64,000 nt of DNA from Streptomyces sp. NRRL F-6676 (GTDB lineage Bacteria > Actinomycetota > Actinomycetes > Streptomycetales > Streptomycetaceae), in NCBI RefSeq assembly GCF_000725625.1, contig NZ_JOHS01000008.1, forward strand, positions 248,001-312,000, given 5' to 3'. A model generated the notes under the pieces. The model searched no databases. It was not told the origin of the DNA and saw nothing but the letters and a program-made list of their open reading frames with translations. This document shows positions 46,096 through 54,890 of this stretch, piece by piece. A program made the translations under genes and the position numbers. How positions within the stretch are numbered: position 1 is the stretch's first letter; the number at the start of each line of letters is the position of its first letter.

Positions 46096-47778
46096 TCACC
46101 CGAGGGCCGGTGCCTCCAGTTCCCGTACCGCGAGATGGGCGAGGACGACCTCGTACAGATCGCTGCCCCCGGCCAGCAGCCGGCGCTCCAGCGCCTTCTC
46201 ACCCGCGCGCACATGCTCGCGGACCGTCTGCACATGCACCCCGAGATCCTGCGCCGCCCGCTCGGCGTTCGCCCCCGCGGCGATCCACGCGCGTAGCGTG
46301 CCGCGCAGATCCCGGGAGTCCTCCGCGAGCCGGTCCAGGAGCTCCTGCGCCCAGGAGCGCAGATGCGGGGCGCGCAGCAGCTCCGCCAGGCCCGGGGCGG
46401 CCGCGCCGTCGGGGGTGGGACCGGTGAGCCCCGGCCCGTCCGCCAGCGCGGACAGCGCGAGGTGGACCACGGCCCGGGTGCGCAGGTCGCCGAGGTCGGC
46501 GCCCAGCAGCTGCCCGGTGCGGTCCATCCGGGCCCGTACCGTGTTGCGGCTGACGCCGAGCACCTTCGCCGCCTTCACCGCCGTGAACTCCAGGCCCAGC
46601 CGGGTCGTCGCCTGAAGTTCCGCGTGCGTGGCCAGCGGGAGCCTGCCGAGCGGCAGCAGCAGCCGGTCGGCCCAGCCGTGCAGGGCGCCCGGCGGTATCA
46701 GCCGCTGGGGATGCGTGCGCTCGGCGTACATCGCCGCCGCCTCCGGGCGGAACCGGGCGACGACCAGAGCGCTGACGGCCTGCCCGTACGCCAGTGCCGT
46801 CTCGCCGAGCTCCTGGCGGACGCTGCCGCCGAGGAACACCCCGGAGATGCCGTCGGCGAGCGTGCGCAGCTCCTCCTGGAGCTCCTCGGCGGCCTCGGTG
46901 CCCCACGCGTGCGGCGCGACCATGATCAGGTGGCGTTCCTCGGCGGGGCAGCGCACCACCAGCGCCCGGCCGTCGGTGACCTCGGCGCAGCGCCGGGCCA
47001 GTGCCTCGCGGTCGCCCGCCGGGCCCTCCAGGACGTACACGCACAGCCCGTCCGCGTCGAGCAGCCCGGGCCACATGCCCGCGGCGACCCGGCGGGCCGC
47101 GACCGTGTCCCCGACCATGAGCAGTTGCAGCACCGCCAGCCCGAGGTCGGCCGTGGCCCGGGTCAGCCGGCGGCGCTCCGCGCCGCGCTCGCGCTCCTCC
47201 AGCAGGACGTCGAGGACCCAGGCCGTGGCCGCCACGATCTCCCCCGCGCGTTGGTCGAACGGCCGGTCGCGCCAGACCGCCAGCACATGCGCCGCCGGCG
47301 GGCGGCCGACCGCGACCAGCCGTGTGTGCTGCCCCTCGTCGTCCACGGCCGCCGACGCGAGGCGGCCCGTGGCGAGGTCCGCCACCAGCCGCTCGTCGGG
47401 CAGCGCCCGCCGCCCGGCCGGCAGCCGGCCGTGCCGGTCGCCCAGCGCGGCCGTGCCGTCGACCGCCTCGCCGAGCCACGCCACCACCCGGGCCGGGTCG
47501 CGCGCCGCGGGCCGCAGGTGTTCGAGCAGGTCACGCATCCACGGCGCACCGCCACCACCACGGCCGGCACCGCCACCACCACGACCGGCACCCGCACCGG
47601 CCGGCCGGTCGGCCTCGCCCGGAAGGCCTGGAAACTCACCCGAAGCACCGGGAGACCCGCCCGGAGCAGCACCGGGGAACTCACCCGGAGCACCGCCGGG
47701 AAACTCGCCCGAAGCACCGGGAAACTCGCCCGAAGCACCGGGAAACTCGCCCGGAGGACCGGGGGACACATCTGCCAT
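46096..47778 (-). CDS. PucR-like helix-turn-helix regulator with repeat N-terminus
   Basis: This 560-residue protein has an N-terminal 80 residues of low-complexity (GEFPGAS/GEFPGGAP repeats, then Gly-rich). A sensor region (about 90-380) follows, then two C-terminal HTH-30-like segments: EFTAVKAAKVLGVSRNTVRA and ERAAQDLGVHVQTVREHVRA. This double HTH layout is typical of actinobacterial PucR/CdaR-type regulators. ATG 47778 (MADVSPGPPG) is chosen; the frame is open to 47841. It is divergent from an aldo/keto reductase with imperfect direct repeats between them. Confidence 0.8.
   Translation of the reverse strand: MADVSPGPPGEFPGASGEFPGASGEFPGGAPGEFPGAAPGGSPGASGEFPGLPGEADRPAGAGAGRGGGGAGRGGGGAPWMRDLLEHLRPAARDPARVVAWLGEAVDGTAALGDRHGRLPAGRRALPDERLVADLATGRLASAAVDDEGQHTRLVAVGRPPAAHVLAVWRDRPFDQRAGEIVAATAWVLDVLLEERERGAERRRLTRATADLGLAVLQLLMVGDTVAARRVAAGMWPGLLDADGLCVYVLEGPAGDREALARRCAEVTDGRALVVRCPAEERHLIMVAPHAWGTEAAEELQEELRTLADGISGVFLGGSVRQELGETALAYGQAVSALVVARFRPEAAAMYAERTHPQRLIPPGALHGWADRLLLPLGRLPLATHAELQATTRLGLEFTAVKAAKVLGVSRNTVRARMDRTGQLLGADLGDLRTRAVVHLALSALADGPGLTGPTPDGAAAPGLAELLRAPHLRSWAQELLDRLAEDSRDLRGTLRAWIAAGANAERAAQDLGVHVQTVREHVRAGEKALERRLLAGGSDLYEVVLAHLAVRELEAPALG
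47640..47763 (-). repeat. Tandem repeat encoding GEFPGAS in the PucR-like N-terminus
   Basis: The 21-bp unit AAACTCGCCCGAAGCACCGGG occurs at 47701-47721 and 47722-47742, with variants on both sides (47627-47700 and 47743-47763). Confidence 0.7.
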
Positions 47779-47830
47779 GTCCACCACTTTCCCCCAGACT
47801 TCCGGCCCGCGACACCGCCCCGGCCAGACC

Positions 47831-47876
47831 TCGGGGATCATTCAGGGGATTCCTCGGGGATCTCTCAGGGAACCCC
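47831..47876. promoter_or_regulatory. Imperfect direct repeat in the pucR-like/AKR divergent region
   Basis: Two adjacent 23-bp units (47831-47853 and 47854-47876) share TCGGGGATC, TCAGGG and CC positions, about 17 of 23 matches. They lie in the 152-bp divergent gap and may bind the PucR-like regulator. Confidence 0.4.
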
Positions 47877-47930
47877 CTCGGGGGCAGGTCCGCCCACCCT
47901 CGTGGGACGCACGGCGAACAGGAGTGATCG

Positions 47931-48899
47931 ATGCAGTACGCGAAACTCGGCACGACGGGTCTCGAAGTGTCCCGGATATGCCTGGGCTGCATGAGTTTCG
48001 GCGTGCCCGCGCGCGGCAACCACGAGTGGACCCTCGACGAGGACGCCGCCCGGCCGCTGATCCGCCAGGCCCTGGAGGCCGGGATCAATTTCCTCGACAC
48101 CGCCAACGTCTACTCCGACGGGACCAGCGAGGAGATCGTCGGCCGCGCCCTCAAGGACTATGCCCGGCGCGACGAGATCGTCCTCGCCACCAAGGTGCAC
48201 GGCCGGATGCACGAGGGCCCCAACGGCGGCGGACTCTCCCGCAAGGCGATCATGACGGAGATCGACCAGAGCCTGCGCCGCCTCGGCACGGACTACGTCG
48301 ACCTCTACCAGATCCACCGCTTCGATCCGCAGGTCCCCGTCGAGGAGACCATGGAGGCCCTCCACGACGTGGTGAAGGCGGGCAAGGCCCGGTACATCGG
48401 GGCCAGTTCGATGTACGCCTGGCAGTTCTCCAAGGCCCAGTACACGGCCCGGCTGAACGGCTGGACCCGGTTCGTGTCCATGCAGAACCACTACAACCTC
48501 CTCTACCGTGAGGAGGAGCGCGAGATGCTGCCGCTCTGCGCCGACCAGGGCGTCGGCGTCCTGCCGTGGAGCCCGCTGGCGCGCGGCCGGCTCACCCGCG
48601 ACTGGGACGAGGACACCGCCCGCAGCCGCACCGACGACTTCGGCCGCACCCTGTACCCCGAGAGCGACCGCCGCATCGCCGAGGCCGTCGCCGCGATCGC
48701 CGCCGAACGCGAGCTGCCCCGGGCCCGGATCGCGCTGGCCTGGCTGCTGCACCGCCCCGGGGTGACCGCCCCCATCGTCGGCGCCACCAAGCCCGCGCAC
48801 GTCGAGGACGCCGTCGCCGCGCTCGACGTCGAGCTGACCGACAAGGACCTCGAACGCCTGGAGCAGCCGTACGAGCCCCATGCGATCAGCGGTCACTGA
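47931..48899 (+). CDS. Aldo/keto reductase (AKR11-like)
   Basis: This 322-residue TIM-barrel has the AKR tetrad: Asp in FLDTANVYSDGTSEE, Tyr in the same segment, Lys in LATKVHG and His in DLYQIHRFD. NADPH-binding segments GVLPWSPLARGRLTRD and VGATKPAHVEDA are at the C-terminus. It reduces aldehydes or ketones; the substrate is unknown. ATG 47931 follows AGGAG. It is probably controlled by the divergent PucR-like gene. Confidence 0.92.
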   Translation: MQYAKLGTTGLEVSRICLGCMSFGVPARGNHEWTLDEDAARPLIRQALEAGINFLDTANVYSDGTSEEIVGRALKDYARRDEIVLATKVHGRMHEGPNGGGLSRKAIMTEIDQSLRRLGTDYVDLYQIHRFDPQVPVEETMEALHDVVKAGKARYIGASSMYAWQFSKAQYTARLNGWTRFVSMQNHYNLLYREEEREMLPLCADQGVGVLPWSPLARGRLTRDWDEDTARSRTDDFGRTLYPESDRRIAEAVAAIAAERELPRARIALAWLLHRPGVTAPIVGATKPAHVEDAVAALDVELTDKDLERLEQPYEPHAISGH

Positions 48900-49017
48900 C
48901 ACCGCACCTCCGCACCACCGCCCCCCGCCCGGGGGCCCGGGCCCGTGACCGGATCGTTCCGGCACGGGCCCGGATCGGGTCTGCGGAACCGGCGTACGCG
49001 CAGGTCACACTGGACGC

Positions 49018-49569
49018 ATGAAGCGAGCACTCGTCGTCGTCGACGTCCAGGAATCGTTCCGCGCCCGTCCGCTGTGGGACGTCATCAACAACCCGGGCAT
49101 CGCGGGCCCGGTCAACCGGCTGGCCGCTCTGGCCCGCGAGCGAGGCGACCTCGTCGTCTGGGTCCTGCACACCGAACCCGGCAGCGGGGACGTGTTCGAC
49201 CCGGACTCCGGGCACGTACGGCTCCTGGCGGAACTGGACGGGCCCCGGCCGGACGAACCGGTGCTGCGCAAGACCTCCCACAACGCCTTCACCACCACCA
49301 ACCTCCAGCAGCTGCTCACCGGGGCGGGCGTGGGGGAGCTGTGGGTCTGCGGCATCCGCACCGAGCAGTGCGTGGAGACCACCACCCGCCTCGGCAGCGA
49401 CCTCGGCTACCGCATGGTCCTCGTCCCCGAGGCCACCGCCACCAACCCGATCGGCGATCTCTCCGCCGAGGCGATCACCGAGCGCACCGTCGCCGTCCTG
49501 CGCGACCGGTTCGCCCGCATCGCCACCGTCGCCGAGTACGCGTCCGACGTGGCAGCATCCACGGCGTGA
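49018..49569 (+). CDS. Isochorismatase-like cysteine hydrolase
   Basis: This 183-residue protein has the catalytic triad Asp in LVVVDVQESF, Lys in VLRKTSHNAF and Cys in IRTEQCVETTTR, with the preceding region containing the usual cis-peptide. Family members hydrolyse amides such as nicotinamide or carbamoylsarcosine, or isochorismate in some cases. The downstream regulator overlaps its stop by 4 bp, so it is probably its co-transcribed controller. Confidence 0.9.
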   Translation: MKRALVVVDVQESFRARPLWDVINNPGIAGPVNRLAALARERGDLVVWVLHTEPGSGDVFDPDSGHVRLLAELDGPRPDEPVLRKTSHNAFTTTNLQQLLTGAGVGELWVCGIRTEQCVETTTRLGSDLGYRMVLVPEATATNPIGDLSAEAITERTVAVLRDRFARIATVAEYASDVAASTA

Positions 49570-50480
49570 GCCGCGTCGTCTTCGTCCTGCTGCCCGAGGT
49601 CCATCTGCTCGACCTGGCCGGACCCGTCCAGGTGTTCGACAGTGCGGCGGGCCTCGGGCGGCCGTACACGCTGCACTACGTCGCCGAACACCCCCAGGTG
49701 CGCAGCGCCCAAGGGCTGCCGCTGACCGCCCGCACCGACTGGCCCGCGCTCGACGCCGACGATCTGGTGGTGGTGCCGGGCTGGCGGGCGCCCACCCTGC
49801 GCACGGGCTCCACACCGGGCGAGGACGTGCTCCGCAGGCTGCGCGCCCACCACGCGGCGGGCGGCACCGTCGCCAGCGTCTGCGCCGGCGCGGACGCCCT
49901 CGGCCTGGCCGGACTGCTCGACGGGCGGCGCTGCACCACCCACCACGAACTCCAGGACGAACTGGCCGCCCGGCACCCGAGGGCCACCGTCGTCCGTGAC
50001 GTGCTGTTCACCACCGACGACCGGGTGGTCACCTCCGCCGGGATCGCCAGCGGCATCGACCTCGCCCTGCACCTGGTGGCGCTGCGGCACGGCCCCGCCC
50101 TGGCCGCACGGGTCGCCCGCACCATGGTCGTCCACGCCCGCCGCAACGGCGACCAGCCGCAGGCCAGCGCCATGCTGCGGCACCGCTCGCACCTGGACGA
50201 CACCGTGCACCGGGTGCAGGACCTGATCGACACGCGGTTCGCCGAACCGCTGCCGCTGGCCGGCCTCGCCTCCTACGCCCGGGTCAGCGAACGCACCCTG
50301 ACCCGACTGTTCACCCGCGCCACCGGCGGCCTCACCCCGCTGCGCTACCAGCAGACCCTGCGCCTGGAACGCGCCGAGCACCTCCTCGGCCTGGGCGCGA
50401 CGGCCGAGTCGGCGGCACGCGAGGTCGGCTTCGAGGACGCGCGCATGCTCCGCCGGCTGCGCTCCCGGGCCGCCCGGTAG
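49566..50480 (+). CDS. GlxA family AraC-type regulator
   Basis: This 304-residue protein has a DJ-1/PfpI amidotransferase-like domain (about 1-170: VVFVLLPEVHLLDLAGPVQV, GTVASVCAGADALGLAGLLD with the nucleophile-elbow Cys). A C-terminal AraC double HTH (about 205-300: LPLAGLASYARVSERTLTRL, RLERAEHLLGLGATAESAAR) follows. GTG 49566 overlaps the hydrolase stop. It probably senses a small amide or aldehyde and controls this pair. Confidence 0.9.
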   Translation: MSRVVFVLLPEVHLLDLAGPVQVFDSAAGLGRPYTLHYVAEHPQVRSAQGLPLTARTDWPALDADDLVVVPGWRAPTLRTGSTPGEDVLRRLRAHHAAGGTVASVCAGADALGLAGLLDGRRCTTHHELQDELAARHPRATVVRDVLFTTDDRVVTSAGIASGIDLALHLVALRHGPALAARVARTMVVHARRNGDQPQASAMLRHRSHLDDTVHRVQDLIDTRFAEPLPLAGLASYARVSERTLTRLFTRATGGLTPLRYQQTLRLERAEHLLGLGATAESAAREVGFEDARMLRRLRSRAAR

Positions 50481-50498
50481 CGCAGCGGCGCGCACGCG

Positions 50499-51101
50499 CT
50501 ACGAGGCGTCGGAGGGCGCGGAGCCGGCGGAGGACGCGATCACCCGGTCCACCAGCGCGATCAGCACGTCCCGGCAGGAGCCCCGCTCCCGTGCGTCGCA
50601 CAGCAGCACCGGCACGCCCTCCGGCAGCGCCAGCGACTCCCGCACCTCCTCCGCCCCGTACGGATGCTCGCCGTAGAAGCCGTTGACGCCGACGACGAAA
50701 GGTATCTGCCGCCGCTCGAAGAAGTCGATCGCCGCGAAACTCGTCTCCGGCCGGCGCACATCGACGAGCACCACGGCCCCGAGCGCCCCTATGGCCAGGT
50801 CGTTCCACATGAACCAGAAGCGCTGCTGCCCCGGCGTACCGAACAGATACAGCACCAGCTCGGCGCTGATGGTGATGCGCCCGAAGTCCAGCGCCACGGT
50901 GGTGACACGTTTCTCCTCGATCCCGGCGAGGTCGTCGACCCCGAGTCCGGCGGAGGTCAGCAGTTCCTCGGTGCGCAACGGCACGATCTCGCTCACCGAG
51001 CCGACCATCGTGGTCTTCCCGACGCCGAAACCGCCGGCGACGAGGATCTTGACCGTGTCGGGCGGAGCGACCACGGGAGCGGTGCGGTCAGAGCCGGCCA
51101 A
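50499..51101 (-). CDS. cvnD: Conservon GTPase CvnD
   Basis: This 200-residue small GTPase-like protein has P-loop LVAGGFGVGKTTMVGSVSE, switch region FGTPGQQRFWFMWNDLA and VVGVNGFYG replacing the usual NKxD. It is the last gene of a cvnABCD conservon; CvnD proteins cycle with the CvnB roadblock protein at the membrane and affect development and secondary metabolism. It overlaps cvnC by 14 bp. Confidence 0.92.
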   Translation of the reverse strand: MAGSDRTAPVVAPPDTVKILVAGGFGVGKTTMVGSVSEIVPLRTEELLTSAGLGVDDLAGIEEKRVTTVALDFGRITISAELVLYLFGTPGQQRFWFMWNDLAIGALGAVVLVDVRRPETSFAAIDFFERRQIPFVVGVNGFYGEHPYGAEEVRESLALPEGVPVLLCDARERGSCRDVLIALVDRVIASSAGSAPSDAS

Positions 51102-51444
51102 GGCCGTCCCTCACTTTCTGCAGCAGGTCCAGGTCCGGTTTACGGGTGACGGAACGCGGCGGATGCATGGTGATCCGGCCCGCCTCCAGCAGATCGCAGA
51201 GCAGGATCGCGACCACGCTGACCGGCAGGTCCAGCAGGGTGGCGAGCTCCGCCACCACGATCGGCCGGGCGCACAGCCGCAGGATGCGGGAGTGCTCCGG
51301 CTGCGGCCGCGGCGCCCCGGCGGGCTGCGGGTCCACCGCGGTCACCGAGGTGATCAGGGTGAAGTCGGCACGGCTGGGCCGGGTCCGGCCGCCGGTCAGC
51401 GTGAACGGCCGTACCAGACGGCCCGCCGCGTCGCCTTCGCTCAC
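51088..51444 (-). CDS. cvnC: Conservon DUF742 protein CvnC
   Basis: This 118-residue DUF742 protein begins VRPFTLTGGRTRPSRADFTL and has a winged-helix-like end (ARPIVVAELATLLDLPVSVV, LLCDLLEAGRITMHPP). It is a conserved conservon component of unclear biochemical role. GTG 51444 is one base from the cvnB stop. Confidence 0.9.
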   Translation of the reverse strand: MSEGDAAGRLVRPFTLTGGRTRPSRADFTLITSVTAVDPQPAGAPRPQPEHSRILRLCARPIVVAELATLLDLPVSVVAILLCDLLEAGRITMHPPRSVTRKPDLDLLQKVRDGLGRL

Positions 51445-51445
51445 C

Positions 51446-51877
51446 TCACTCGCCGCGGTCGGCCGCGGGCCCGGCGGTGGCGCGCGGGGCCGCGCTGAGG
51501 TGCTCGCCGATCTTCTTCACCAGCATGTTCATCTGGTACGCGACCACGCCCACGTCGGCGCCCTTGTGCGTGAGCACCGCGAGGTGCGCGCCGGGCCCGG
51601 CGGCGGTGATGATCAGGTAGCTGTGCGCCATCTCGATCAGCGCCTGGCGCACCGGACCGCCGCGGAAGTCCATGCTGGCGCCCCGGCTCAGGCTCATCAG
51701 ACCGGACGCGGTGGCCGCGAGCCGCTCGGCGTCGTCGCGGACGAACGCGGTGGACTTGCTGACCACCAGTCCGTCCTCGGAGAGCACGACGGCGTGGTTC
51801 ACCTCGGCGACGCGCTCCACCATTCCGGTGAGCAGCTGATCGAGCTGGCTGTGTGTGGCGGGGGCGGGGCGTGTCAT
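51446..51877 (-). CDS. cvnB: Conservon roadblock/LC7 protein CvnB
   Basis: This 143-residue roadblock/LC7 domain protein has LDQLLTGMVERVAEVNHAVVL, LSRGASMDFRGGPVRQALIE and LAVLTHKGADVGVVAYQMNM. Such proteins act as regulators of small GTPases like CvnD. It lies 92 bp downstream of cvnA. Confidence 0.92.
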   Translation of the reverse strand: MTRPAPATHSQLDQLLTGMVERVAEVNHAVVLSEDGLVVSKSTAFVRDDAERLAATASGLMSLSRGASMDFRGGPVRQALIEMAHSYLIITAAGPGAHLAVLTHKGADVGVVAYQMNMLVKKIGEHLSAAPRATAGPAADRGE

Positions 51878-51969
51878 CTCTTCAGTCCTTCATGAGCGAT
51901 CGGGCAGCGGAGTCGGGGCGGGCGGCGGAGTCGGGCGGGCGGCGGCGGAAGGGGCCGGGCCGTCGGGGG

Positions 51970-54681
51970 CTACGTTTCTGCGGAGGCGGTCTCCCCCTCG
52001 CGGTCGCCGTCGGCGTGGCCGCCGGCCGCGTCGTCGAAGGGCGTGTCGTCGAAGGGCGTGTCGTCCAGGGCCGCTCGGGTGCCGCGCTGGAACCCGGCGA
52101 GGGAGGAGGCGGCCTCCTCGGCGGTGAACTCCTCACCGGCGTCCGCACCGGACCCCGGCGGGGGATCCGCCAGCAGCTCGGCCGCCAGACTGCTCTGCGG
52201 CACCCGGCGCGGCAGCGGGGCGGGCCGGCCTCCGCCGGACGAGCGCCCATCGGACGAGCGCCCATCGGACGAGCGCCCATCGGACGAGCGCCCATCGGAC
52301 GAGCGCCCATCGGACGAGCGCCCATCGGACGAGCGCCCACCGGACGGGCCCCCGGCGGACGGGCCCGTACCGGACGAGCCCTCACCGGAAGCACCCGAAC
52401 CGGACGTGCCCGAACCGGACGGACGGCCCGCGCCGGACTCGCCCGCACCGGACGCGCCCGCGCCGGACAGGTCGTCGGCCGCGCCCCGGCCGCCCCGGCC
52501 GGAACCGGCCGCGCCCCCGGCGCCCACCGCCGCACCGCCCGCCGCACCCGGTCCGGCGGGCGTGGAACCGTCGCCCGCCGGGCTCCCGGAACCTTCGGCC
52601 ACCCCGGCGGCCTCGCCGTCCGTGCCGTCGGCGGGCTCCGCCGCCCGGTCCCGGCCGGCGGGCCGGGGGCCCGGCACCCCGCCGGGGGAGGAGGCCCCGG
52701 CGACGCGGCCCGCGGTGCGCCCGGCCGCGCCCCCGCCCGCGTGCGCGGCGAGGTCGCGCACCACGATGTCGTCCGGGATCAGCACGATCGCCGTCGTCCC
52801 GCCGTACGGCGAGGACCGCAGCGTGACGGCGATCCCGTGCCGGACGGCCAGCCGGGCGACGACGAACATGCCGAGCCGCAGGTCGTCGGCGAGCGCGACG
52901 ACGTCGAACTGCGGGGCCTCGGCGAGCTGCGCGTTGAACGCCGTGTACTCCTCCTCGGACATGCCGAGCCCGCGGTCCTCGATCTCGATCGCCAGCCCCT
53001 TGGCCACCGTCGCGGCCCGCACCCCGACCGGGCTCGGCGCGGGCGAGTACGCCGTCGCGTTGTCGATCAGCTCCGCGAGCAGGTGGATCACGTCGGCCAC
53101 CGCGGGCGGCGCCAGGTACAGCTCCTCGTCGGTGTGCACCTCCACCCGCTGGTACTGGGCGATCTCGCCGACGGCGCTGCGCAGGATGTCGATCAGGGCG
53201 ACCGGCTCGGTCCAGCTGCGGCGGGGCTGCTCGCCGCTGATGATCACGAGGTTCTCCTCGTAGCGGCGCAGCTGACTCGCGGTGGAGTCCAGCGCGTACA
53301 GCCCGGCGAGCACCTTGGGGTCCTCGTGCTCGCGCTCCAGCGCGTCGAGCTTGCTGAGCTGGAGGTTGACCAGGTTCTGGCTCTGCCGCGCGATGCCCAG
53401 GATGACCTTCTGGAAGCCGCGCCGGGTGTCGGCGAGCTCCACCGCGGTGTGCACGGCCGTGCGCTGCGCGGTGTTGAACGCCTGTGCCACCTGGCCGAGT
53501 TCGTCGCGCCCGTAGTCCAGCGGCGGGGCGGCCGCGTCGACGTCCACCTTCTCGCCCCGGTCGAGCCGGGCCACCACCTCGGGCAGCCGCTTCTGCGCCA
53601 GGCTCAGGGTGGCCTCGCGCAGCCCGCGCAGCCGCCGGGAGAGCGAGCGGGTGATGCGCCAGGACAGGACGACGCAGACCAGCAGCGCGAGCAGCCCGCC
53701 GGCGCTCAGCCAGGCCGCCTTCAGCAGCAGCGCGTCGGCGTTGTCCGCGCTGCGGTCGAGCAGTTGGCCGGTCTGCTGCCGGATCAGCTGCGCGTACTGC
53801 GCGGAGAGCCGGTCGAGGGCGTGGTCCCACCGCTGGTGGCTGTCCGGCAGCCGGACGTCACGGTCCTTCGTCCGGCCGGTGACCCCGGCCTGGAACACCT
53901 CGTCCTCGACGTGCCGCAGCGTCGCCCAGTCCGTGCCCTGCATGATCTCCTCGGCACGGGCCTTGGCCGCCCCGCGCAGCGACGGCACGACCTGGTCCTG
54001 CACCACCCACCGCTGCGCGCCGACGAGTTGGGTGAACTCCGTCCACGAGGCGTCGTCCAGCTTCCCGGACGGCCAGGCGAGGGTCAGCTGCGCGTCCTCC
54101 TGCGAGACCAGCTCCGCCGCGTGCTCCAGGGCGACCAGCGGTCCGGCCTGCGAGGTGAGGTCGCCGTCGTCGACCTGGGACAGTTCCTGGAAGGCGTGGA
54201 TCTGGTCGTCGATGATCGAGGTGTACTGGTCCAGCGCCTGGGCCGCGGTGATGTCGGTGAGGTGGTCCACCTGGCCGCGGTAGTACTCCAGGCTCTTCGT
54301 CGAGGCGATCACGGAGTACATCCGATCCGAGATCCGCGTGGGGGCGCTGCGAATCGCCTCCGAACGCCCCACCAGCTTGGCGATGGCCGCGTCCGTCTCA
54401 CGGCGCTGGGCGTCCAGGGCGGTGCGGGAGCCGTGCGGGGAGGCCAGCCACGCGGCGGAGAGCCCGCGTTCGCGCTGGAGCGCGAGCGTGGCGTCGGTGC
54501 CCATCGCGCCGGTCGACCGGCTGAGCTCCGTCTGGTTCCGCAGCCGCAGCCCCTCGGCGAACATCTGCGTCGTCGTCACGCCCCAGATCGCGGCGAGCGT
54601 GATGCTGGGCACCAGGGCCAGCAGGATCAGCGAGAGACGTATGGAGCCGAGCCGGCGTCGGGCGGCTGTCCGTGGAGACAT
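51970..54681 (-). CDS. cvnA: Conservon sensor kinase CvnA with repeat-rich C-terminus
   Basis: This 903-residue protein has a first helix (about 12-32), an extracellular nitrate/nitrite-sensor-like NIT domain (about 50-300), a second helix (about 315-335), a HAMP domain and an atypical HATPase_c (ELIDNATAYSPAP N-box, IEDRGLGMSEEEY G1, LGMFVVARLAVRHG G2). There is no classical H-box, as in other CvnA proteins. The last 240 residues are disordered Pro/Gly/Ser with six SSDGR repeats. ATG 54681. Confidence 0.92.
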   Translation of the reverse strand: MSPRTAARRRLGSIRLSLILLALVPSITLAAIWGVTTTQMFAEGLRLRNQTELSRSTGAMGTDATLALQRERGLSAAWLASPHGSRTALDAQRRETDAAIAKLVGRSEAIRSAPTRISDRMYSVIASTKSLEYYRGQVDHLTDITAAQALDQYTSIIDDQIHAFQELSQVDDGDLTSQAGPLVALEHAAELVSQEDAQLTLAWPSGKLDDASWTEFTQLVGAQRWVVQDQVVPSLRGAAKARAEEIMQGTDWATLRHVEDEVFQAGVTGRTKDRDVRLPDSHQRWDHALDRLSAQYAQLIRQQTGQLLDRSADNADALLLKAAWLSAGGLLALLVCVVLSWRITRSLSRRLRGLREATLSLAQKRLPEVVARLDRGEKVDVDAAAPPLDYGRDELGQVAQAFNTAQRTAVHTAVELADTRRGFQKVILGIARQSQNLVNLQLSKLDALEREHEDPKVLAGLYALDSTASQLRRYEENLVIISGEQPRRSWTEPVALIDILRSAVGEIAQYQRVEVHTDEELYLAPPAVADVIHLLAELIDNATAYSPAPSPVGVRAATVAKGLAIEIEDRGLGMSEEEYTAFNAQLAEAPQFDVVALADDLRLGMFVVARLAVRHGIAVTLRSSPYGGTTAIVLIPDDIVVRDLAAHAGGGAAGRTAGRVAGASSPGGVPGPRPAGRDRAAEPADGTDGEAAGVAEGSGSPAGDGSTPAGPGAAGGAAVGAGGAAGSGRGGRGAADDLSGAGASGAGESGAGRPSGSGTSGSGASGEGSSGTGPSAGGPSGGRSSDGRSSDGRSSDGRSSDGRSSDGRSSDGRSSGGGRPAPLPRRVPQSSLAAELLADPPPGSGADAGEEFTAEEAASSLAGFQRGTRAALDDTPFDDTPFDDAAGGHADGDREGETASAET
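52238..52342 (-). repeat. 15-bp tandem repeat in cvnA (SSDGR)n
   Basis: GACGAGCGCCCATCG occurs six times in exact tandem (52238-52327), with a seventh variant copy (CCACCG) to 52342. In frame it encodes SSDGR units, so copy-number change would not shift the frame. Confidence 0.85.
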
Positions 54682-54890
54682 CGTCGTCCTAGGGGGAGCA
54701 GCGGGGCAGGAACGGAGGGCGGATGCGGAACAGGGAGGGGGAACAGGGACGGGAGTGCGGGCGGTGGGACGGGCGCGAGGGGGTGGTCGCGGGCGTCCCG
54801 CACGCGGCGGGGTGCGCCGATGCTATCCGTACCGGTGCTCGCACGCACCGTGAGCCCCCGTCCGGGCCGGCCGGGCGGCGGCCCGGCGGC

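Noticed and set aside
52238..52342. CRISPR-like short tandem repeats
   Set aside because: There are no spacers; the units are contiguous 15-bp in-frame coding repeats of cvnA.
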